64,000 nucleotides of DNA, taken from NCBI RefSeq assembly GCF_001426865.1, contig NZ_LMFO01000005.1, positions 124,001 through 188,000 of the forward strand, in the 5' to 3' direction. The translations under genes were made by a program, and so were the position numbers. Under the pieces are notes generated by a model that was not told where the DNA came from, made no database searches, and worked only from the letters and a program-made list of their open reading frames with translations. Below are positions 54,979 to 63,209 of this stretch, piece after piece. The DNA comes from Paenibacillus sp. Root52 (GTDB lineage: Bacteria > Bacillota > Bacilli > Paenibacillales > Paenibacillaceae). Numbering within the stretch: the first letter of the stretch is position 1; the number at the start of each line of letters is the position of its first letter.

Positions 54979-55887
54979 ATGCAGAATGAACCGGTCGTCC
55001 GTCTTCAGGGCGTCAGTAAAATTATCTCTTCCCGCTCGTTGGTCAGCGACCTGACTCTGGATATTTCTCCGGGGCAGGTTTTTGGTTTTTTAGGACCAAA
55101 CGGGGCAGGTAAAACAACGACGATCCGAATGATGGTTGGACTTATGTCGATTAGTAAGGGAGATATCTTGATCTCTGGACATAGTGTGAAAACGGACTTT
55201 GAGAAGGCCATCGCAGAGGTTGGTGCGATTGTTGAGAATCCTGAAATGTACAAATTCCTCACAGGGTATCAGAATCTTGTCCATTTTGCCCGCATGTCAC
55301 CCGGCATTACGAAGGAGCGCATAGCGGAGACCATTGAGCGGGTTGGCCTTACCGCACGGATTCACGATAAGGTGAAGACGTACTCGCTTGGGATGCGTCA
55401 ACGCTTAGGGGTTGCCCAGGCCATATTACATAAACCGAAGCTGCTCGTATTGGATGAACCTACGAACGGATTAGATCCACAAGGGATTCGGGAACTGAGA
55501 GATTATTTACGTCAGCTCACGCAAGAAGAAGGAATTACCGTGTTTGTGTCCAGCCACTTATTATCAGAGATGGAACTCATGTGTGATACGGTGGCCATTA
55601 TTCAGAACGGCAAGCTGATCGATGTGCGGAATCTGAGACAAGAAGCGGGAGCCGATGCTCTGATCGAAGTTGCCTTTGAGGTCAATGATGCACAGCGTGC
55701 TGCTGAGCTCATTCCAGGAGCTACTATTCAGGGCAGTAACATCGTAGTTAGCGTATCTCGTGAACAGATTCCTGAATTGAACGCTAGATTAGTGCATGAG
55801 GGGCTTCAGGTTTATGGTATCCGTAACGTAACCCATACCCTAGAAGATCAATTTTTGCAAATGACTGGGGGCGGAGGTATTGGCTAG
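54979..55887 (+). CDS. ABC transporter ATP-binding protein (ABC-2 exporter type)
   Basis: A 302-residue exporter ATPase of the BcrA/CcmA-like class. Walker A is GPNGAGKTTTIRMM near residue 43, the Q-loop region is EVGAIVENPEMYKFLTGYQN, the signature is YSLGMRQRLGVAQAIL, Walker B is KLLVLDEPTNGLDPQG, and the switch His is in VSSHLLSEMELMCD. The C-terminal 80 residues form the usual accessory domain. The ATG at 54979 has GAGGGAGGGA six bases upstream. The permease gene overlaps its end by eight bases. BcrA-like members often export peptide antibiotics. Confidence 0.93.
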   Translation: MQNEPVVRLQGVSKIISSRSLVSDLTLDISPGQVFGFLGPNGAGKTTTIRMMVGLMSISKGDILISGHSVKTDFEKAIAEVGAIVENPEMYKFLTGYQNLVHFARMSPGITKERIAETIERVGLTARIHDKVKTYSLGMRQRLGVAQAILHKPKLLVLDEPTNGLDPQGIRELRDYLRQLTQEEGITVFVSSHLLSEMELMCDTVAIIQNGKLIDVRNLRQEAGADALIEVAFEVNDAQRAAELIPGATIQGSNIVVSVSREQIPELNARLVHEGLQVYGIRNVTHTLEDQFLQMTGGGGIG

Positions 55888-56665
55888 TTTCGGTAATCTA
55901 TTATTGAATGAAAACATGAAAATATTCCGTCGTGCACGAACCTGGATTATGCTCTCCATTTTGGCTTTAAGTGCGCTGTTGCTGCCGATTTTGTTAAGAG
56001 AAGGCATGGGAGCAAGCGATATGCCGGCCTTAGAAGCCGCATACACAACCGTTCAGATCGTTTTTTTTCTAAACACCATCTTCTGTGTCGTCATAGCAGC
56101 TGAGGCGGTAGCAGGTGAATTTACCTGGGGAACGATCAAGCTGCTGCTGATTCGCCCATGGTCGCGGAGCAAGATTTTGTTATCCAAATATTTGACGGTC
56201 ATTGGGTTCAGCATTTTGAGTACGCTCGTTGTGATTCTTCTGGCCTGGGGGATATCGTCTGTTCTTTTCACGACGGATCTTGAGACTAGAAGCACAGGAC
56301 AGGTATTTACATTATGGGGATATATGTACGTTGACTTGTTTATCACGCTTGCGATTGCGTTCATGGTGTCCTCTGTCTTTCGTTCAGGAGCGCTGGCGAT
56401 TGGATTATCGCTATTTATTATGTTCACGCAAAATATCTTTACATTGATCTTCAATCCAACGCGTTATGAATGGGCGAAGTATGTTCTATTTAATAACATG
56501 GATCTTAGTAGATACATGAACTCAGGTTCGGTCTTTGACATGATCGGCGGAGGCGTTCCAGAGGGCATGACTATTGGCTTTTCCATTGCCGTGTTGGCTG
56601 CATACTATGTCGTCTTCATGGTTATATCGTGGGTCGTATTCAGCAGAAGAGATGTAGCAGGCTAA
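55880..56665 (+). CDS. ABC-2 type permease
   Basis: A 261-residue six-helix membrane partner of the upstream ATPase. Features are the N-terminal amphipathic segment (LLLNENMKIFRRARTWIML), AAEAVAGEFTWGTIKLLLIR, a motif shared by BcrB/NatB-like permeases, and SKILLSKYLTVIGFSILSTL. It starts with TTG at 55880 inside the ATPase gene, with GGAGGT just upstream; the next ATG is nine codons later. The exported substrate is unknown; candidates are peptides, lipids or antibiotics. Confidence 0.9.
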   Translation: MASFGNLLLNENMKIFRRARTWIMLSILALSALLLPILLREGMGASDMPALEAAYTTVQIVFFLNTIFCVVIAAEAVAGEFTWGTIKLLLIRPWSRSKILLSKYLTVIGFSILSTLVVILLAWGISSVLFTTDLETRSTGQVFTLWGYMYVDLFITLAIAFMVSSVFRSGALAIGLSLFIMFTQNIFTLIFNPTRYEWAKYVLFNNMDLSRYMNSGSVFDMIGGGVPEGMTIGFSIAVLAAYYVVFMVISWVVFSRRDVAG

Positions 56666-56684
56666 TCGCCTGCTTCTTTTTTTT
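56657..56684 (+). terminator. Intrinsic terminator of the ABC-2 exporter operon
   Basis: GCAGGC/GCCTGC around the stop codon, followed by TTCTTTTTTTT. Confidence 0.85.
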
Positions 56685-56896
56685 GCTCGTTTTGATATGA
56701 GTTTTTCCTATTTAACAAGACATTCTTAACCGTTAAACCGTCCAGGCTGAGGCAAGAGCCACATTTCGGGGTACATATGTTACAACAGACATGGCTTGGA
56801 AGGTGAAAATTTGTCCATGCTGTAGTCAACACGTTGTAATTACATATTTCGCCGCAGTCGCATTTGGCAGAGCAGCGCATGGAGGGATCACGTTTC

Positions 56897-57976
56897 TTGG
56901 TAAACAATAAGTTTTATCGCATATGCACAGCCATCATCTTGCTGCTGCTCATCGTTTATTTGGGGGATAAAGTAAACTTTATTTTCCGTCCGTTAACCTC
57001 ATTGATTCACATCATCATTATTCCACTACTGATTGCAGGATTTTTCTATTATTTGCTCCGTCCGCTCGTGGATTTTATGGAGCGGCACAAAATGAAGCGT
57101 GCGCTGTCAGTTATCATTATTTATGTTGTGATTGCTCTGATTCTTGCAGGCTTCAGCGTCATAGTTTGGCCGTCTCTGCGAGAGCAACTGTGGAATTTCA
57201 TTGAGAACACACCGACATTGATTACTTCACTCACCAGTCAGCTCACAGAATTAGAGCAGAACGGTTTTCTTTCCAGGTATCTGCCCGAAGATTCCGATCT
57301 GGTCTCACGTTTGTCGGATTTCTTAAGTCAGGGGATAACTCAAGTCAGTGATTATATCTCTGGATTATTCTCGGTAGTATCGAACCTCGTCATTATTCTC
57401 GCGACGTTTCCGATCATGCTGTATTACATGCTCAAAGAGGGAAGTAAGTTTGGAACGAATCTGACGTTATTATTGCCAAGGCATTACCGCAAGGATGGCG
57501 AAGAGACAGTTCATGAGATTGATGATGCACTGAGTAATTATATAGTGGGGCGTGTCATTGTGAATGTGGCACTTGGTATTCTGATGTATATCGGGTTCCT
57601 TATTCTAGGCTTGCCTTACGCGCTGTTACTGACCATGGTATCCATCATTTTGAACTTTATCCCGTATGTTGGTGCGATTCTGGCCGCTATTCCGGTTGTC
57701 ATCGTGGCTTTTATTGAATCACCATCCATGGCAATCTGGTCCTTGGTTATTATCGTTATCGCACAGCAAATTCAGGATAATCTCGTTTCCCCATATGTAT
57801 ATGGGAAGAAGTTAGATATTCATCCGCTAACGACGGTTATATTGTTGCTTGTAGGTGCGGATTTGGGAAATATTCTGGGAATGATTATCGTGATTCCGTT
57901 ATACATGATCCTTAAGATTATTGTTCGGAGAATTCATCATCGAATTGTGGAAGAAAAGTCCGAGTCTGTAGAGTGA
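56897..57976 (+). CDS. AI-2E family transporter
   Basis: A 359-residue membrane protein with about eight helices. Family marks are FIFRPLTSLIHIIIIPLLIA, an extracellular region with FLSRYLPEDSDLVSRL, FPIMLYYMLKEGSKF, and the C-terminal signature NFIPYVGAILAAIPVVIVAF with QIQDNLVSPYVYGKKLDIHP. Members include autoinducer-2 exporters and Na+/H+ antiporters, so the substrate is open. The TTG at 56897 is eight bases after GGAGGGA; an ATG at 56879 lacks a site. Confidence 0.9.
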   Translation: MVNNKFYRICTAIILLLLIVYLGDKVNFIFRPLTSLIHIIIIPLLIAGFFYYLLRPLVDFMERHKMKRALSVIIIYVVIALILAGFSVIVWPSLREQLWNFIENTPTLITSLTSQLTELEQNGFLSRYLPEDSDLVSRLSDFLSQGITQVSDYISGLFSVVSNLVIILATFPIMLYYMLKEGSKFGTNLTLLLPRHYRKDGEETVHEIDDALSNYIVGRVIVNVALGILMYIGFLILGLPYALLLTMVSIILNFIPYVGAILAAIPVVIVAFIESPSMAIWSLVIIVIAQQIQDNLVSPYVYGKKLDIHPLTTVILLLVGADLGNILGMIIVIPLYMILKIIVRRIHHRIVEEKSESVE

Positions 57977-57994
57977 GCAAGGTTTTCATTAGAT

Positions 57995-58060
57995 AAGCCG
58001 CATATAAGTTGTAAAGGTCACGTAATTTGCCCTTTACGATGTATATGCGGCTTTTTTTGA
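57995..58060 (+). terminator. Intrinsic terminator of the AI-2E gene
   Basis: AGCCGCATATA pairs with TGTATATGCGGCT, with inner GTAAAGG/CCTTTAC, then seven T residues. Confidence 0.9.
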
Positions 58061-58212
58061 CGTATCTGAAAATCTGAAAGGGCTGACTGAATTCTTTAGA
58101 AATCGTGCGTGATCGAGAGTTGTCACTGCATTTCTCACTTTAACTTAACCTCCTTTAGGTAACTTGCCCCTCCCATATTCAAACTTCATCATTCGATACC
58201 CTTTACTCAATC

Positions 58213-58247
58213 TTGTTCTATCTGTTATACTTGATATATAACAGATA
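58213..58247 (+). promoter_or_regulatory. Promoter and operator of the YtrA-like regulator operon
   Basis: TATCTGTTATA (58219-58229) and TATAACAGATA (58237-58247) are perfect 11-base inverted arms around seven bases. TTGTTC (58213-58218) and TATATA (58235-58240, 16-base spacer) form a promoter, so the palindrome covers the spacer and -10 box. GntR regulators bind such symmetric sites, and self-repression by the next gene's product is likely. Confidence 0.7.
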
Positions 58248-58266
58248 ACAAAAAGAAGGTGAACTC

Positions 58267-58662
58267 TTGATTATTCAACTTGATATGCAGTCTGAACTTC
58301 CCATCTATTCGCAACTTGTTAATCAAATTATCGAAGGAATTGCTAGTGGTCAGTTACAACTAGGTGAGGCTCTACCTTCGGTTCGGAATTTGGCTGCAGA
58401 TATTGGTGTTAACCTTCATACAGTCAACAAAGCTTATACGTTACTCAAGCAAGACGGGTACATTCAAGTACATAGACAAAAGGGAGTTGTAGTCAACCCC
58501 GATGGCATGCCTGAATTAACGGATGATTTTCTGAGAAAGCAACACAGTGAATTAAGGCCCATTATTGCTGAAGCCATCTGTCGAAGTATGAACAAGGAGC
58601 AACTATTAGCAGTATTAGCCGAAATCTATGATGATGTTAAAGAGGGTCACAGCGAAGAATAA
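58267..58662 (+). CDS. GntR-family regulator, YtrA subfamily
   Basis: A 131-residue repressor. The winged HTH is at residues 8-75: LPIYSQLVNQIIEGIASGQL, GEALPSVRNLAADIGVNLHT, VNKAYTLLKQDGYI and HRQKGVVV. A short helical tail of about 55 residues without a ligand domain is the YtrA hallmark. It begins with TTG at 58267, six bases after AAGGTG. It leads an operon with a DUF1648 membrane protein and a secreted hydrolase and carries its own palindromic operator. YtrA members often control ABC transporters under cell-wall antibiotic stress; none is present here. Confidence 0.92.
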   Translation: MIIQLDMQSELPIYSQLVNQIIEGIASGQLQLGEALPSVRNLAADIGVNLHTVNKAYTLLKQDGYIQVHRQKGVVVNPDGMPELTDDFLRKQHSELRPIIAEAICRSMNKEQLLAVLAEIYDDVKEGHSEE

Positions 58663-58684
58663 ATGACATAGAGGAGTGTTGGGT

Positions 58685-59785
58685 ATGCAACTATTTATCT
58701 TATTGCCTATTTTTTTAATCTTAGCTCCATTAGCGACGGTTCTCTCGTTTACACCATATTTGACCAGAGAGACCATTAGCTTTGGAGTATCGGTAAGTGA
58801 GCATAACTATTACACGCCAACCTTACGCAAGCTTCGACGTACGTTTGCTACATTAAGCCTGATTGGATATGGAATTATTATGGTTGCCTGTCTTTATTCA
58901 CTCCAATCAGCCAATGAAGAGTCTACTGTAATGATTACTGGTGTTGGCGCAATAATGTTTATTGTGTACGGGTCAGTACTAAGTTTGTCATTTCATTTCA
59001 AGATGAAAAAGATAAAGGCAACACTCCCAACTGAAACGTCACCCCATAGAGTTAAAATCGATACCACCTTCCGCCAGAATAAGCTCACCTATTCCAACTA
59101 TTGGTTTACGATTCACATTGCAATCATTGTAGCCATTGCAATCATTTCGATACTGAACTATGAAGCATTACCTGGCATGATTCCAATGAAATATGACCTT
59201 CAGGGCAATGTCACCTCCAGTTTTCCCAAAACTTACCTATCCGTACTGGCTATTAATCTCATACAGTTAGGTATGATTGTGCTCATGATGTTTGTGAACT
59301 GGAGTATTAAATCAAGTAAGCAACAGCTTACGTCGTCTGATCCTGTCCAATTTGCAACTAAAAATATTCAGTTTCGCCGTAAATGGTCCCTATTTACAAT
59401 CATTACAGGCTTACTTCTAACGATTTTATTTGCCTTTGTACAAATAAACATGTTTGTTCCTAATCAGAACTTGTTATTAGCAATTAGCTTTATCATCCCT
59501 GTGGTGATTATTATAGGCGCTGTATTGTTGTCTCTCACTGGCAGACAAGGCGGTGGGGACATTCGTAATCATCAAGATGATAGTCAGCGATCTAAGGAAC
59601 AGCCTGTGAATGACGATCGATATTGGAAGCTTGGCTTTCTATATTTCAACCCTGATGACCCTTCTTTTGTTGTTGAGAAAAGATATGGAATAGGGTGGAC
59701 GGTTAACTTTGCTCGCCCAGCGTCTTGGATTCTGTTTTTGTTCATTATCGCCATTGTTGTTGTAAGCATAGCCCTGAGCCTATAA
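58685..59785 (+). CDS. DUF1648/DUF5808 membrane protein
   Basis: A 366-residue membrane protein with about eight helices. The DUF1648 part (as in SdpI-like immunity proteins) shows ILNYEALPGMIPMKYDLQGN near residue 160. The C-terminal soluble patch DDRYWKLGFLYFNPDDPSFV with VEKRYGIGWTVNFARP matches the DUF5808 type found in such proteins. The ATG at 58685 is eight bases after GAGGAG. It follows the YtrA-like gene by 22 bases, a common Firmicute pairing. A role in envelope stress or toxin immunity is plausible but unproven. Confidence 0.88.
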   Translation: MQLFILLPIFLILAPLATVLSFTPYLTRETISFGVSVSEHNYYTPTLRKLRRTFATLSLIGYGIIMVACLYSLQSANEESTVMITGVGAIMFIVYGSVLSLSFHFKMKKIKATLPTETSPHRVKIDTTFRQNKLTYSNYWFTIHIAIIVAIAIISILNYEALPGMIPMKYDLQGNVTSSFPKTYLSVLAINLIQLGMIVLMMFVNWSIKSSKQQLTSSDPVQFATKNIQFRRKWSLFTIITGLLLTILFAFVQINMFVPNQNLLLAISFIIPVVIIIGAVLLSLTGRQGGGDIRNHQDDSQRSKEQPVNDDRYWKLGFLYFNPDDPSFVVEKRYGIGWTVNFARPASWILFLFIIAIVVVSIALSL

Positions 59786-59833
59786 ACGCTCATCTATGTA
59801 CTTATAAATCAATAATTAGGAGGAGTTCTTATC

Positions 59834-61423
59834 GTGAACCATTGGAAAAAACAATTGATTTCCCTTATTTCCGCATGTCTCATCCTACCAGTAACATCCA
59901 TCTCGGCAGCTACTTCAGAGTCTAATGAAGTCCAATCACAGGTTCCTATCCGTGAAATGGCTGAAATGAATGGAGCAGAGGTATCTTGGCAGCAAAAAAC
60001 AGGACACATCACGATCACTAAAAATGACATTACGATCGAAGTTAAGGTTGGAGAAAAACAGGCGATGGTGAATGGGCAGGCAGTGCCGTTAGATCATCCT
60101 GTACAACTAATTAAAGGGGTTAGCTTAATAGATGTAGCTTTTCTTACAGAGGCATTGAAGGAAGCGCCCGAAGATATTTTTATTTCACTCGTGAGTGAGG
60201 GCAATGGTGTGGAGGCAGCGAAGTATATCCATACCTCTGTTAGTGGAGTGCTAACACCAACGTTATTGAGCCAGCTATGGGCATCCTTAGAAGGTCAGAA
60301 TGGCAAAATTACAAGTCAAGCCTCAACGAAACGCGTAGAAAACAACAATGTGCATCGTAATGTAACATATACGTTTAAGACCGAGCTTACTAGTTTGAGT
60401 ATTACGGTCAGAATGAATCATAACGGACTTGTAGATGACTTACACATTGCAGCAGCGACACCAGACGTTTATCAAAAACCAAGCTATGATCAACGATTTG
60501 CCTATACAGAACAAGCGATTACCATTGGTGAGGGTGAACTAGCTCTGCCGGGAACATTAACCTTACCCAAGGGAGAAGGGTCTTTCCCTGTTGTGATTCT
60601 CGTACATGGTTCTGGACCGAGCAATCAAGATGCTGCCATCGGTGGTGCGAAGCCGTTTCGTGATCTTGCAGTAGGGTTAGCATCACAAGGAATTGCTGTA
60701 TTAAGATATGATAAGGTTACTTATGAACATACGTATAAGGTTGCTTCGCAGCCTAAGTTCACATTGAAGCAGGAAAGTGTAGATCAAGTTGCGGATGCAA
60801 TCCAACTCCTCAAAAAGAATCCACAGATTGATACTACAGCGATTTATGTGGCCGGACATAGCCAAGGCGGGTTCGTAATGCCACTAATCATTGAAGAAGA
60901 TAAACAAAATGAAATTGCAGGAACGATCCTGCTTGCCGCGCCAAGTGGTAGCTTTGTAGATGTGCTCATCGAGCAGCAGGATGAATTGGTAGATCGGGTG
61001 AAGCAACTTGGTTTAGACACGGAGAACGTTAAGTTACAGGCTGATTTTTACAAAAATGTTGCTGCCATCGTTAAAGATCCTACTTATTCTGTAGATCATC
61101 TGCCTGACTCATTCCCGCTTGGGCCTGCTTATTGGTGGTATGAGCAAAGAGATTATGTGCCTTCGGCCTTAGCTAAAACACAAAATACGCCTATGCTAAT
61201 TATGCAAGGTGAAAATGATGTGCAAGTGTCTATGCAGCAATTCGAGGACTGGAAATCAGCCCTTCAAGGGCACTCCGATGTTACGTTCAAAAGCTATCCT
61301 AACGTAAACCATATTTTATCCACCTACGATGGTCTTTCCATTGGCACAGAGTATGCTGAGCCATCCAATGTCTCTGAAGCTATTATTGATGATATTGCGA
61401 AGTGGGTATTAGGTTCAAACTGA
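59834..61423 (+). CDS. Secreted alpha/beta hydrolase with N-terminal accessory domains
   Basis: A 529-residue exported protein. The signal peptide is at residues 1-26 (QLISLISACLILPVTSISAA). A copper-amine-oxidase-like N-terminal fold (about 40-115, VSWQQKTGHITITKNDITIE) is followed by a DUF3887-like domain (about 118-215) and then the hydrolase. The triad is visible: Ser in VAGHSQGGFV, Asp in MQGENDVQVS, and His in YPNVNHIL. VILVHGSGPSNQD forms the oxyanion region. The GTG at 59834 has AGGAGGAG seven bases upstream. It is likely an esterase or peptidase outside the cell; it lies 48 bases after the DUF1648 gene, probably in the YtrA-like operon. Confidence 0.9.
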   Translation: MNHWKKQLISLISACLILPVTSISAATSESNEVQSQVPIREMAEMNGAEVSWQQKTGHITITKNDITIEVKVGEKQAMVNGQAVPLDHPVQLIKGVSLIDVAFLTEALKEAPEDIFISLVSEGNGVEAAKYIHTSVSGVLTPTLLSQLWASLEGQNGKITSQASTKRVENNNVHRNVTYTFKTELTSLSITVRMNHNGLVDDLHIAAATPDVYQKPSYDQRFAYTEQAITIGEGELALPGTLTLPKGEGSFPVVILVHGSGPSNQDAAIGGAKPFRDLAVGLASQGIAVLRYDKVTYEHTYKVASQPKFTLKQESVDQVADAIQLLKKNPQIDTTAIYVAGHSQGGFVMPLIIEEDKQNEIAGTILLAAPSGSFVDVLIEQQDELVDRVKQLGLDTENVKLQADFYKNVAAIVKDPTYSVDHLPDSFPLGPAYWWYEQRDYVPSALAKTQNTPMLIMQGENDVQVSMQQFEDWKSALQGHSDVTFKSYPNVNHILSTYDGLSIGTEYAEPSNVSEAIIDDIAKWVLGSN

Positions 61424-61436
61424 AATAAATATCAAA

Positions 61437-61470
61437 AAGCACTTGCCAATGGAGGCAAGTGCTTCTTCTT
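61437..61470. terminator. Bidirectional terminator between convergent genes
   Basis: AAGCACTTGCC pairs with GGCAAGTGCTT, with A- and T-rich flanks. Confidence 0.85.
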
Positions 61471-61499
61471 GTTCTATATCAAGTTGCTTCATTCAGCCA

Positions 61500-62846
61500 C
61501 TAGGATTCCTTCTCGTTTTCATCAGCATAGTCTGACATAACGAGGGGTTCCTTCGGAACGACAGCAACCTTGTAAAAGCGGTTTTTATCTTTTTCCAAAA
61601 GAACAAACGTGAGATTCTCGTATTCGTATTCTTCCTGTTCGTTCATCTCTGGACGATGGCTGTATAACCAACCACCAATGGTATCCCATTCATCCGCATC
61701 GAGGTTGGATAAGAACATATCATTCACTTTCGACAAGGATACTTTACCATCCATAATGACATATTGTTCATTGATGATCTGAATATCTTCGACTTCGTCA
61801 GCATCGAATTCATCGCGAATCTCGCCGACGATCTGCTCAAGTACATCCTCAATGGTAACAATCCCCGACGTCCCACCATACTCATCGACCAATACGGCGA
61901 TATGTACGCCATCCTTTTGCATTTTCTTCAGCAGGTCTTTGACAGGTGTTGTCTCATGGACAGCCGATACGGGCTGGATGAGAGAGGATAGGTCAACAGG
62001 CTCATCATTACCATACAACTCTAGGAAGAATTGCTTGGTGTTAATGATTCCGATGATATCGTCTTTACTCTCATTCACAACCGGAAAACGAGTATATTGT
62101 TCTTCACGAATAATATCTAGATTTTCTTGATTCGATTTATTTAAATAAAGGCAGACCATATCGGTCCGAGGTACCATAATTTCTTTAGCTAACATTTCAT
62201 CAAAAGCAAAGATCCGGCTTACATATCCGAATTCCGCTTGATTGATCTTACCACTCTCGAAACTTTCGTTAATGATAATCTGTAGCTCTTCCTCCGAGTG
62301 TGCGTCTTCATGCTCAGAAGCTGGTTTAATACCGAATAATTTGACGAGCTGATTGGCAGAGCCGTTCAACAACCAGATAAATGGATACATAATACGGTTA
62401 AACCAGATGATCGGTGTTGACGTTAGTAGCGCGACCGTTTCGGCTTTGCGAATCGCAATCGTTTTGGGTGCAAGCTCGCCGACTACAACGTGCAAGTATG
62501 TAATGGCAATAAATGCGATAATAAACGATAAGAAAGATGATAGCGACTCAGGCAATTGCAAACTTTCGAATAAAGGATGTAGCAGCTTCTCTACGGTTGG
62601 TTCACCGAGCCAGCCGAGTCCCAGAGAGGTGATTGTAATGCCGAGCTGACAGGCGGACAAGTATCCATCCAGATTAGCCACTGCTTGTTTCACCGCTAAG
62701 GCACGCTTGTTCCCTTCGGCAACCATTTGATCAATCCGGCTTGGACGTACCCGCACCAAGGCAAATTCCACCGCAACAAAGAAAGCTGATAATCCTATCA
62801 AAAACGCAATCAAAAATAATTTTAACGCATACCCGTCACTGTCCAT
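61500..62846 (-). CDS. Hemolysin/CorC-like CNNM transporter-family protein
   Basis: A 448-residue membrane protein. The DUF21/CNNM domain with four helices (about 1-190) includes SACQLGITITSLGLGWLGEP and GELAPKTIAIRKAE. Two CBS domains (about 215-335) have MVPRTDMVCLYLNKS and HIAVLVDEYGGTSGIVTIED. The C-terminal CorC_HlyC domain (about 360-440) contains DTIGGWLYSH. The family is tied to Mg2+ efflux or transport; hemolysin is a historical label. AAAGGAGAAG lies about 10 bases before the start on the minus strand. Confidence 0.93.
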   Translation of the reverse strand: MDSDGYALKLFLIAFLIGLSAFFVAVEFALVRVRPSRIDQMVAEGNKRALAVKQAVANLDGYLSACQLGITITSLGLGWLGEPTVEKLLHPLFESLQLPESLSSFLSFIIAFIAITYLHVVVGELAPKTIAIRKAETVALLTSTPIIWFNRIMYPFIWLLNGSANQLVKLFGIKPASEHEDAHSEEELQIIINESFESGKINQAEFGYVSRIFAFDEMLAKEIMVPRTDMVCLYLNKSNQENLDIIREEQYTRFPVVNESKDDIIGIINTKQFFLELYGNDEPVDLSSLIQPVSAVHETTPVKDLLKKMQKDGVHIAVLVDEYGGTSGIVTIEDVLEQIVGEIRDEFDADEVEDIQIINEQYVIMDGKVSLSKVNDMFLSNLDADEWDTIGGWLYSHRPEMNEQEEYEYENLTFVLLEKDKNRFYKVAVVPKEPLVMSDYADENEKES

Positions 62847-63209
62847 TACAATATTCTTCTCCTTTAAGTAATAAGTTTTTAACGATTATTATATCTAATT
62901 TTACGTAAGAAGACCACCTTTAGCTTATAGGTAGAGGAAGTATTTGGAACTGAAAACGCTATGAATGGCGCTGCACCGCCACTTTCAGAGATCTTGGTTG
63001 GATATGTTTAACCTATCACTGTCATAATATACACGCTGTTTTCCGTTTCAATCCTAGTGTTAGTGTGCGTATGTAAAGTTTTATCTATGCAAACCGTTAC
63101 GAATAGGGTCAACATTGGGTATCTATGATTAGTCGCTCACTTAAACGTCAAAGATGATGTAGTGAACGTGTAACAGGATGATGTTTTTTGTCACTGAGGG
63201 GGAAGCTGA
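62847..63209. other. Non-coding divergent region before the cardiolipin synthase gene
   Basis: Apart from the ribosome binding sites at the two ends, I see no convincing promoter, operator, RNA or coding sequence here. Confidence 0.4.

Noticed and set aside
56662..56907. Minus-strand frame of 81 codons encoding a Cys-rich peptide between the ABC-2 permease and the AI-2E gene.
   Set aside because: It has no ribosome binding site, its end runs through the terminator hairpin and the neighbour's stop codon, and its start overlaps the AI-2E start. A decayed gene cannot be fully excluded.
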